NCBI GenBank assembly: GCA_001774945.1
Contig: MFBL01000052.1
Coordinates: 1 to 7,732, forward strand
DNA: 7,732 bases
Direction: 5' to 3'
DNA from: Candidatus Curtissbacteria bacterium RIFCSPHIGHO2_12_FULL_41_17
GTDB lineage: Bacteria > Patescibacteriota > Microgenomatia > Curtissbacterales > GWA2-41-24
Shown: positions 1 to 4,783 of the stretch, piece after piece
Layout: every line of letters begins with the position of its first letter
How positions within the stretch are numbered: position 1 is the first letter of the stretch
Notes under the pieces: model-generated
Told to the model about the DNA's origin: nothing
Database searches by the model: none
The model's input: only the letters and a program-made list of their open reading frames with translations
Position numbers and translations under genes: made by a program

Positions 1-1083
1 AGATAATTTTCCCAAAACTTTTGCTTTGCCGTTTTTGATTGTTACCAAATCTTCGATTCTTACTCCTCCCCACGAAGGGAAATAAAGGCCCGGTTCAACA
101 GAAAAAATCATGCCCTCCAAAAGTTGATCGTTAATAGTTGATCGCAGATAGGGTCGTTCGTGGACCTCAAGGCCAATGCCGTGGCCCAAGCCGTGAAGAA
201 AATAATTATGGACTTTTTGATTTTTGAAAACAGTGTGAGCTTTGTAATAGGCATCTGATGCTTTTATCCCATGGGTGATTGATTTTATTGTTTCTTTTTG
301 GGCTTTTTTGACTAATCTGTAGATATTTTCCTGTTCGGTTTTGGGTTTGCCGATAAAGATTGTTCTTGCGATATCCGCACTATAATTTTGGTATTTCGCG
401 CCGAAATCTATAAGAAGTGTATCGTTCATCGTCAATCGTCTATGGCCAGTGACGTGGTGAGGTTTGGCGGAGTTGGGGCCGGTGGCAACTATCGACTCGA
501 AGGCTAAACCCTGCCCACCAAGGTCTTTGATGATCTTGGCAAGTCGATCGGCGATTTCTGTCTCTGTTTGGCCGGTTTTGAGGGTTTTTAAAAGTTGGCC
601 GAAAGCTTTTTGGGAGATAATTTGGGCTTTTTCGATTCGAGAAATCTCATCATCAGATTTGATCACCCGCAAATCCTCAACTAAATTTTTGGTGGGGACG
701 AATTTGGCTTTAGGTAGGGTTTTTTTAAGTTCAGAAAGCTCGGCTACCGTTAAATTTTGTTCCTCAAAGCCCACCTTCGCCAAGGCTTCGGTGGGCAGGC
801 CCACCCTGAATATTTTTTTGATATACTCGAATATCTGATTTCTTTCGTCAATAATTTTGACTTTTAGATCCCCTGATGCAAGCAGTTGAGCTTCGTTTTG
901 ATAAAGCCGGGCAGTGACAAGTGTTGGACCTGCGGCAAAAATCAGTATTGCTTCACGTTCTGTCGGTGAAACCCCCCTAAAATCGCAAAGATAAAAAATA
1001 TTGACAGGGTTGGTGATGATAAAACCGTCAAGCTTGTACTCTTTGAGCTTTAGGGCAAACGTTTTTAACCTTTGAGCAAACAT
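1..1083 (-). CDS. Xaa-Pro aminopeptidase, M24 (pita-bread) family; 3' end cut by the window edge
   Basis: A cytosolic dinuclear metallopeptidase that removes an N-terminal residue preceding proline. The frame is open from ATG 1083-1081 to base 1, giving 361 visible residues, close to full length for the family. An N-terminal creatinase-like domain (about 1-130) precedes the catalytic domain. All five metal ligands are visible: D226 (LLIDFGA), D237 (SADIART), H301 (HGLGHGIGLEVHE, the M24B signature), E330 (FSVEPGL) and E344 (VRIEDLV). The PHH motif before the first ligand is also present. The start is supported by an extended -10 box 6 nt upstream, with no Shine-Dalgarno. A palindromic repeat at 769-796 is read in frame as residues about 96-105 in the interdomain linker. 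It follows the two surface-protein genes on the same strand after a 114-bp gap but has its own promoter. It could be labelled pepP or pepQ; the sequence does not decide. Confidence 0.93.
   Translation of the reverse strand, partial: MFAQRLKTFALKLKEYKLDGFIITNPVNIFYLCDFRGVSPTEREAILIFAAGPTLVTARLYQNEAQLLASGDLKVKIIDERNQIFEYIKKIFRVGLPTEALAKVGFEEQNLTVAELSELKKTLPKAKFVPTKNLVEDLRVIKSDDEISRIEKAQIISQKAFGQLLKTLKTGQTETEIADRLAKIIKDLGGQGLAFESIVATGPNSAKPHHVTGHRRLTMNDTLLIDFGAKYQNYSADIARTIFIGKPKTEQENIYRLVKKAQKETIKSITHGIKASDAYYKAHTVFKNQKVHNYFLHGLGHGIGLEVHERPYLRSTINDQLLEGMIFSVEPGLYFPSWGGVRIEDLVTIKNGKAKVLGKLS
769..805. repeat. Palindromic repeat inside the aminopeptidase ORF
   Basis: Bases 769-796 form a 28-bp interrupted palindrome. 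Outer arms GCCCACC (769-775) and GGTGGGC (790-796) pair over 7 bp, and inner triplets GCC and GGC pair around a two-base centre. Bases 797-798 then lead into a third arm, GCCCACC (799-805), which can pair instead with 790-796. On the minus strand it is translated in frame as the linker GLPTEALAKVG. The plus-strand reading, TFAKASVGRPT, resembles repeat-derived peptides I recall from many Patescibacteria proteins; that resemblance is from memory. Confidence 0.6.
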
Positions 1084-1089
1084 GGGGAA

Positions 1090-1098
1090 ATTATATCA
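1090..1098 (-). promoter_or_regulatory. Extended -10 promoter of the aminopeptidase gene, leaderless
   Basis: On the minus strand TGA-TATAAT (1098-1090) is a perfect extended -10 (TGnTATAAT). Only six bases separate it from the ATG at 1083, so transcription is expected to begin at or next to the start codon. No good -35 lies 16-18 bp upstream, which fits extended -10 promoters. No Shine-Dalgarno could fit. Confidence 0.55.
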
Positions 1099-1127
1099 AT
1101 TTTCAATCTAGTCCGCCTAAACCGCAG

Positions 1128-1146
1128 GTGTAATCGACAATTACAC
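1128..1146. repeat. Inverted repeat upstream of the aminopeptidase promoter
   Basis: GTGTAAT (1128-1134) and ATTACAC (1140-1146) are perfect 7-bp inverted arms around a 5-base centre (CGACA). No T-tract follows on either strand, so it is not an intrinsic terminator. It lies about 30 bp upstream of the -10 box and could be a protein-binding site. The rest of the 1084-1197 gap shows nothing else I can name. Confidence 0.35.
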
Positions 1147-1197
1147 TCACTGTGTGTGGGTAGAAACGATAGATTGTGGGAAAATTTTATTTTAAAC

Positions 1198-2250
1198 TCA
1201 ACAAGCTGGACGGACTACACCTTCGGAAGGATCTGTCCAGTTTGTACCGGCAGCATTGGTCGCCCCAACCCTAAAAAAGTATTTCACCCCGGGGAGCCCG
1301 CCGGTCCATTTTTCGGTAAATACGTTATCTGCGCCTGGAGATAGACCAACGTAGTCTTTTATAGTCTGAAATTCATTTTCAGAGTCTGTTCTTGCTTGGA
1401 TAATAAATCCAGTTTCGTTTTCTGAGTTGTCTTTCCATTTGATGAAAATAGCACAATCAAAGGCATATGCTGTTAGGTTAACTGGCGCAGATGGGGGTGC
1501 TATTGGTGACGGGACTGGTGATGGGCTATATGGTTTTTGACACTTCTGTAGAACTGCCGTTGGTCCATATACCGCCCGAAAACGCCACAGTTCTCCACCA
1601 AGATAAGCAGTAGCCGGACCAGTTCTTCCCAAATTATTGAATTTTGTCTCCTTGAATTCCGGCCATCCTCTATCTCCCTTAAAAGAGCTGACAAATACTT
1701 TTCGGTCTTTCCCGAGGCTCGAACCGACGTTTCCATACACATAAAGATCAACGGCAGTTTTGCTATCTATCGATCTTTGTAAGAGTACCTGCGAATTCTG
1801 GGAATGGGCAAAACCGGCTTTTTGCCAGCCACTGTCAAAACCTGTTAGCGGATTCATTTTGCGGAAAACGACTTCTTGTCCATATAATTGTTCGTTTTCG
1901 GTTGTGTTGTGTTCTACGGTAGTCAAGAGTAGATATTGATCATTAAAATTGACCATTGCATTGTGAGCATAACCACCCAACTCTTTAACATTAGTCCAAC
2001 TATCTTTGCACTCAATATCGGCAGGAGCTTCAGGTGCTGTAGAAACAGCGGTTGGGGTTGGAGTAGTAGAGGGTTTTGGGCGGCAGCGTGGAAAATTAGG
2101 ATTAACATTACAGATTCCAGCGAGAATATCATTGCCGATTGGTCTGTTATCTGTATTTTGGGCAAAGAGTTTGACCGAGGCGAAGACCGCGACAAAGGCA
2201 ACAACAGCTGCTAATACTCCCAGATGGACAAGACCTTTCTTGTGCCTCAT
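1198..2250 (-). CDS. Membrane-anchored surface protein with beta-rich domain and C-terminal fibronectin type III domain
   Basis: A 350-residue protein of unknown specific function. A basic start (MRHKKG) and a hydrophobic helix at about 8-28 form an uncleaved signal anchor or signal peptide. Residues 28-58 are a short module with two cysteines, C47 and C56 (GICNVNPNFPRC), almost identical to the same residues of the upstream neighbour. A Pro/Thr/Ser linker (57-76) leads to a beta-rich region (about 80-240; WTNVKELGGYAHNAMVNF and several Trp-containing strands) that I cannot assign; a propeller-like fold is possible. A second Pro/Ser linker (239-256) is followed by a clear FN3 domain (253-350; IKWKDNSENETGF, then YFFRVGATNAAG). 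The start lies 3 bp after the upstream stop, with no Shine-Dalgarno, so the two genes probably form one transcript. The likely role is cell-surface binding or display. Confidence 0.85.
   Translation of the reverse strand: MRHKKGLVHLGVLAAVVAFVAVFASVKLFAQNTDNRPIGNDILAGICNVNPNFPRCRPKPSTTPTPTAVSTAPEAPADIECKDSWTNVKELGGYAHNAMVNFNDQYLLLTTVEHNTTENEQLYGQEVVFRKMNPLTGFDSGWQKAGFAHSQNSQVLLQRSIDSKTAVDLYVYGNVGSSLGKDRKVFVSSFKGDRGWPEFKETKFNNLGRTGPATAYLGGELWRFRAVYGPTAVLQKCQKPYSPSPVPSPIAPPSAPVNLTAYAFDCAIFIKWKDNSENETGFIIQARTDSENEFQTIKDYVGLSPGADNVFTEKWTGGLPGVKYFFRVGATNAAGTNWTDPSEGVVRPAC
2082..2126. repeat. 45-bp direct repeat, copy A
   Basis: Identical over 45 bp to 2793-2837. It encodes LAGICNVNPNFPRC of the surface module. 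The flanks encode nearly the same residues but differ at many bases, so the identity stops abruptly at both ends. Confidence 0.85.
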
Positions 2251-2253
2251 TAT

Positions 2254-2961
2254 TTATTGACCAGTGATGAAAGCCACGATATTTCCTAGTTTTTTGCCTT
2301 TGGCGTTTTGGGCAATAGCGCAAAAAGAGTAACTTTTATTCGGACTAAGATTATCGACAGTATAGGTTAAATTAGAACTGCTACTTCCCTGATAAATGAC
2401 GAAGTTATAAGGTGATGGAACCTTAGTACCGTTTTCATTATCTTCACAGCCATCGTTGGGGCGATAAGAGTCAAAGACTCTAAACCAGGCCGTGGTGGTG
2501 AGGCCATTGGGATAGATATTGGCTCGCAGGGTCGCTCCTTTGGCGGTGATATTGGTCGGAACATAGGTGACGACCATTGGTGGATTTGGGGTGACTGATG
2601 GCATTGGCGATGGGGAACTTCTTAGTCTGACTGGTGAGGGCGTGGCGCTTGCTGGCGGTGAAGGTGTTGGATCAATGCAAATATCGCCTGTTAAGACACT
2701 GGGAGGTGCGCATGAAGGCCGAGGGATTGATCTAGCTGGGTCCGAGGGTGTTGGTGAGTTCCCATCCAGTGGCGTCGGCGATGGACTTGGCTGGCAGCGT
2801 GGAAAATTAGGATTAACATTACAGATTCCAGCGAGAAGATCGTTTCCGATAGGCCTGTTGTCGACATTTTGGGCAAATAGCCTGACAGAAGCGACAACTA
2901 CGACACCCACAACAACCGCGGCTAAAAGAGCTATTGGTACAATGCCTCTTTTAAGACCCAT
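2254..2961 (-). CDS. Membrane-anchored surface protein with Pro-rich stalk and FN3-like domain; paralogue of the downstream gene
   Basis: A 235-residue protein of unknown specific role. MGLKRG and a hydrophobic helix (about 7-27) anchor it, and residues 28-58 repeat the two-cysteine module (C47, C56) of the 350-residue neighbour at the same positions. A long Pro/Ser/Thr stalk (57-128), with an additional cysteine pair C84/C95, carries a C-terminal FN3-like domain (about 129-235): ATLRANIYPNGLTTTAWFR, then YSFCAIAQNAKG, with cysteines C172 and C214. This domain is much closer to the FN3-like domain in the mosaic pseudopilin of this window than to the FN3 domain of its own paralogue. It is first in a two-gene unit; the next start is 3 bp after its TAA. 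ATG 2961 is chosen because the ATG 16 bp upstream is out of frame and soon stops. Confidence 0.83.
   Translation of the reverse strand: MGLKRGIVPIALLAAVVVGVVVVASVRLFAQNVDNRPIGNDLLAGICNVNPNFPRCQPSPSPTPLDGNSPTPSDPARSIPRPSCAPPSVLTGDICIDPTPSPPASATPSPVRLRSSPSPMPSVTPNPPMVVTYVPTNITAKGATLRANIYPNGLTTTAWFRVFDSYRPNDGCEDNENGTKVPSPYNFVIYQGSSSSNLTYTVDNLSPNKSYSFCAIAQNAKGKKLGNIVAFITGQ
2793..2837. repeat. 45-bp direct repeat, copy B
   Basis: Perfect 45-bp match to 2082-2126, in the same frame and at the same residue positions of the paralogous gene. It marks a tandem duplication with either recent gene conversion or unusual nucleotide constraint. Confidence 0.85.
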
Positions 2962-2969
2962 CTATTTTA

Positions 2970-2998
2970 AGCATGGCACAGGCCTTAGGTGCTGTCAA
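2970..2998 (-). promoter_or_regulatory. Possible promoter of the surface-protein pair
   Basis: A perfect -35 TTGACA (2998-2993, minus) is followed after exactly 17 bp by CATGCT (2975-2970), a weak -10 with three of six matches. Eight bases then lead to the ATG at 2961, so the mRNA would be leaderless or nearly so. The -35 is convincing; the -10 is not. Confidence 0.35.
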
Positions 2999-3003
2999 GA
3001 AAT

Positions 3004-3033
3004 TTGTCCCCAGGACACGCCAGTTAGTAAACT
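3004..3033 (+). promoter_or_regulatory. Possible weak promoter of the lytic transglycosylase gene
   Basis: TTGTCC (3004-3009), an 18-bp spacer and TAAACT (3028-3033) lie six bases before ATG 3040. The spacing repeats the leaderless layout seen for the aminopeptidase gene. Both boxes are imperfect, so this is tentative. It would be divergent from the surface-protein promoter in the same 78-bp spacer. Confidence 0.25.
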
Positions 3034-3039
3034 TAACTT

Positions 3040-3615
3040 ATGGAGCAAAAAGAAAAAGAAGATGAGGTAACTCTCGTTAAAAGAGGTAAGATCCATACTT
3101 TAGTATCTTTAAAAGCCAGTTCTAATAATGCACAGAGGAGATTAGAAAAAACGTCAGAGCCGCAAGCTGGACTTTCCAGGCGAACCGTACTTACGGGCTT
3201 ACTAGGGATTTTGGCTCTTGTTGTAGCTTATAAGCTTGAGAAAAAGGTGTCTGGATCAGGCGGTAAAACCGAAAGGATTAACAGCGATGATTCGACAGAT
3301 GAAATTCAAAGATTGAAAAACCGTGCAGAATCGGTGGGATCACAAAATTCACCTTTTGATTTTATTACTCACGATCTTTCTCAAGTAGAAAAAGGCGTAG
3401 CGCGAAGCATTGTCGATGAAATGAGATACGAAGTTTTGGAAAAACACCCCAGTTTTGACGGGATGATGGCGGTTACCAGAAAATTCGAAGGAAATATCAG
3501 AGAAGCGGCGCAAGCATTTAATTTCCCAGAAGATTTGGCACTGGGTATAGTTTTCATCGAAAACGGGGGAGCAGAGGATTTAACTTCGCCGGCCGGCGCG
3601 CGCGGCCCGGCCTAA
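3040..3615 (+). CDS. Lytic transglycosylase, N-terminal half of a gene broken by an in-frame TAA
   Basis: This 191-residue piece holds a charged cytoplasmic start (MEQKEKEDE), a twin-arginine-like signal SRRTVLT (46-52) running into a hydrophobic helix (about 50-64), a polar spacer, and the first half of an SLT (goose-lysozyme-like) domain. The catalytic glutamate is E174 in FIENGG, followed by SPAGARG (183-189), the canonical stretch after the catalytic loop. In intact relatives this continues LMQLMPETA; here it reads PA-stop-LMPETA. Known SLT enzymes cut the MurNAc-GlcNAc bond of peptidoglycan with 1,6-anhydro product, outside the cytoplasmic membrane. The Tat reading is tentative; an ordinary signal anchor is possible. 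Alone, this half lacks the rest of the active-site fold, so it is probably inactive unless the stop is read through. Confidence 0.75.
   Translation: MEQKEKEDEVTLVKRGKIHTLVSLKASSNNAQRRLEKTSEPQAGLSRRTVLTGLLGILALVVAYKLEKKVSGSGGKTERINSDDSTDEIQRLKNRAESVGSQNSPFDFITHDLSQVEKGVARSIVDEMRYEVLEKHPSFDGMMAVTRKFEGNIREAAQAFNFPEDLALGIVFIENGGAEDLTSPAGARGPA
3591..3615 (+). other. GC-rich hairpin ending at the premature TAA of the lytic transglycosylase
   Basis: GGCCGG (3591-3596) and CCGGCC (3607-3612) are perfect inverted arms around an alternating GC centre, immediately followed by TAA (3613-3615). The stop replaces the family's conserved Gln codon (CAA would need one C-to-T change), and the two codons before it are also non-canonical (Pro-Ala for Leu-Met). 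Reading frame and length are preserved across the site. Confidence 0.7.
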
Positions 3616-3996
3616 TTGATGCCGGAAACCGCCCGGGAAATAGGTCTGGTAGTTGATCTAGAAAACGGCATCGACGAGCGAGTCGATCCAAATAAGTGCT
3701 TCGCGGCCATGTGCGGCTATCTTGATAAGATGCGCAAATCGTTTGACGACGATTTGGGTATTGCAGTTTGGGCATACCATGCCGGGCCTGGAAACATTGC
3801 TTGGGCAATTGATGAATTTTGGAAAAGTCCGAAAGGTCAAGCGTTGAAGGACAAGAAAATTAATGTGCATCGGCTTTTGCAAAATCCGCAAGTAAGAACT
3901 AATGTAATTGGCAATTTAGGAGACGAAACAGAACTTTATCCGTATAAAGCGGTAGCGGCAACCGAAATTCTTGAGGAAAGTAGCAAGTCAGTTTGA
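3616..3996 (+). CDS. Lytic transglycosylase, C-terminal half of the broken gene
   Basis: This piece continues the SLT domain in the same frame directly after the TAA: LMPETAREIGL, then VDPNKCFAAMCGYLDKM, and the signature AVWAYHAGPGNI (about 50-61), the variant of AYNAGPG that closes the active site. The catalytic Glu is absent because it lies in the upstream piece. The TTG at 3616 and the ATG at 3619 sit at the start, but no Shine-Dalgarno or promoter is evident, so independent translation is unlikely to give an enzyme. No further stop or frameshift follows, which means the break is recent, is a sequence error, or is read through. The frame ends 7 bp before the 3' end of the convergent tRNA-Trp gene. 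Confidence 0.72.
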   Translation: MMPETAREIGLVVDLENGIDERVDPNKCFAAMCGYLDKMRKSFDDDLGIAVWAYHAGPGNIAWAIDEFWKSPKGQALKDKKINVHRLLQNPQVRTNVIGNLGDETELYPYKAVAATEILEESSKSV

Positions 3997-4003
3997 AATA
4001 TTG

Positions 4004-4074
4004 CACGGGCGGAGGGAATCGAACCCCCATCGTCGGTTTTGGAGACCGAGGTCCTGCCATTGAACGACGCCCGT
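4004..4074 (-). tRNA. trnW: tRNA-Trp (anticodon CCA)
   Basis: A full cloverleaf can be drawn over 71 nt. The acceptor is ACGGGCG/CGCCCGT (7 bp), with discriminator G at 4004. The D arm GTTC/GGAC has a 7-nt loop. The anticodon stem TCGGT/ACCGA carries loop CTCCAAA, with anticodon CCA at 4042-4040. The variable loop is 4 nt, and the T arm GGGGG/CCCTC (one G-T pair) has loop TTCGATT. The base after the discriminator starts CAA, so CCA is not encoded and must be added by a nucleotidyltransferase. In many bacteria trnW follows rpmG and precedes secE; here rpmG lies about 2.4 kb upstream on the same strand, with a pseudopilin and a toxin-antitoxin pair between them. Confidence 0.95.
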
Positions 4075-4086
4075 AAATTCAAGCTA

Positions 4087-4117
4087 ATTATAGCAGAATG
4101 GTACCAACTCTCGACAA
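4087..4117 (-). promoter_or_regulatory. Extended -10 promoter of tRNA-Trp
   Basis: On the minus strand TGC-TATAAT (4095-4087) is a perfect extended -10 lying 12 bp before the mature tRNA 5' end, which leaves a leader of a few bases. A poor -35, TTGTCG (4117-4112), is 19 bp upstream; the TG extension can compensate. The -35 overlaps that of the divergent toxin-antitoxin promoter. Confidence 0.6.
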
Positions 4118-4139
4118 ACTATACAGTTAAGTGTATACT
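4111..4139 (+). promoter_or_regulatory. Promoter of the antitoxin-toxin operon
   Basis: -35 TCGACA (4111-4116, five of six), exactly 17 bp, then -10 TATACT (4134-4139, five of six). The predicted start is near 4146, giving a 5' leader of about 13 nt without Shine-Dalgarno before ATG 4159. The second half of the palindrome holds TATACA (4144-4149), an alternative -10 that would make the mRNA leaderless. Confidence 0.6.
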
Positions 4140-4154
4140 TAAGTATACACTTAA
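4127..4154. promoter_or_regulatory. 28-bp perfect palindromic operator before the antitoxin gene
   Basis: The half-site TTAAGTGTATACTT (4127-4140) is followed directly by its exact reverse complement (4141-4154). It covers the -10 box and ends 4 bp before the antitoxin ATG. Phd/YefM-type antitoxins are known to bind such palindromes as dimers and repress their own operon, so this is the expected autoregulatory site. Confidence 0.75.
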
Positions 4155-4158
4155 AAAT

Positions 4159-4422
4159 ATGCAAGTTATAACTACAACAGAGCTTAGAACAAAATCAAAA
4201 GAGCTCGTAAAAGTTTTACAAGAAGGCCGTTCTGTGGATCTCATTCATAGATCAAGGGTTGTTGGTGAAATTAGACCTAAAATTTACGACCCAAAACCTT
4301 TTGACCCAGATAAATTCGCAAAAATTGCCAAGCAGCTCAATTTACCAAAGCTTTCTTATAAAGAGCGTGAAAGAAGGTATAGAGCTCATTTAATGAAGAA
4401 ATATGGCAAGGGTGTTTCTTGA
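4159..4422 (+). CDS. Phd/YefM-type antitoxin of a type II toxin-antitoxin pair
   Basis: An 87-residue protein. The N-terminal half has the prevent-host-death pattern: MQVITTTELRTKSKELVKVL, then a basic hairpin with HRSRVVGEIRP. This fold forms a DNA-binding dimer in the family. The C-terminal half (about 46-87) is charged and probably disordered when free, as expected for a toxin-neutralising tail. A longer in-frame start at 4039 is rejected because it lies inside the tRNA-Trp gene on the other strand and would include the operator and promoter. ATG 4159 sits just after the palindrome. The stop codon lies inside the toxin gene (20-nt overlap), typical of translational coupling. Confidence 0.87.
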   Translation: MQVITTTELRTKSKELVKVLQEGRSVDLIHRSRVVGEIRPKIYDPKPFDPDKFAKIAKQLNLPKLSYKERERRYRAHLMKKYGKGVS

Positions 4423-4768
4423 CACGAATCTATATTTTGATATAACAAAAAGAGCGAAAGAGAAGTTAGAGTCTTTAAGAGGAAACCTGCTTTTTATTTC
4501 CCCTCTGTCAACTCATATTTTATTTTATACCTACAAATCAAAAGTTCCTGACCCAGAAGTAAATGAATTGCAGGAGCAACTGGGCATAGTGCCTTTAACA
4601 AAACACGTCCTCGATAAGGCTTTAGAAGGTCCAACTGATGATCTGGAAGATAATATTCAACTTCACAGCGCCGCAGAGGCCGAATGCGACATCTTTCTCA
4701 CGGAAGATCAAGGTTTATTAGATATGAAATTTTTCGGTAAAACTAAAATCAGCCAAGAACTTAACTAA
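4403..4768 (+). CDS. PIN-domain (VapC-like) ribonuclease toxin
   Basis: A 121-residue protein covering one PIN domain. D7 in VFLDTN is the first metal ligand, D83 in DLEDNIQ the third, and D102 in FLTEDQGL the fourth; the order and spacing match VapC toxins. The second acidic residue, normally Glu in an xxxTxxEL motif near residue 40, is not obvious: the region reads ISPLSTHILFYTYK, with H38 and I39 there. I recall related PIN proteins with the same STHIL-like stretch, so it may define a subfamily and not an inactive copy. Known VapC toxins cut tRNA or rRNA; this target is unknown. The start overlaps the antitoxin gene by 20 nt, and the gene ends 15 bp before the convergent pseudopilin stop. 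Confidence 0.85.
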   Translation: MARVFLDTNLYFDITKRAKEKLESLRGNLLFISPLSTHILFYTYKSKVPDPEVNELQEQLGIVPLTKHVLDKALEGPTDDLEDNIQLHSAAEAECDIFLTEDQGLLDMKFFGKTKISQELN

Positions 4769-4783
4769 GACACCAAAGCGTGC

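Noticed and set aside
464..838. Plus-strand ORF over the aminopeptidase
   Set aside because: It is antisense to a catalytic domain with all metal ligands intact; it is a shadow frame apart from the repeat reading.
2567..3070. Plus-strand Gly/Val-rich ORF
   Set aside because: It is the antisense reading of Pro/Ser/Thr linkers and the membrane helix of the surface protein, and overlaps the next gene's start.
3613..3615. Reassigned TAA codon (TAA read as Gln)
   Set aside because: TAA also ends the 235-residue surface protein, the PIN toxin and the four-helix-bundle protein at the expected lengths, so the code looks standard.
4039..4158. N-terminal extension of the antitoxin ORF
   Set aside because: It runs through the tRNA-Trp gene, both promoters and the 28-bp operator; ATG 4159 gives a standard Phd-type start.
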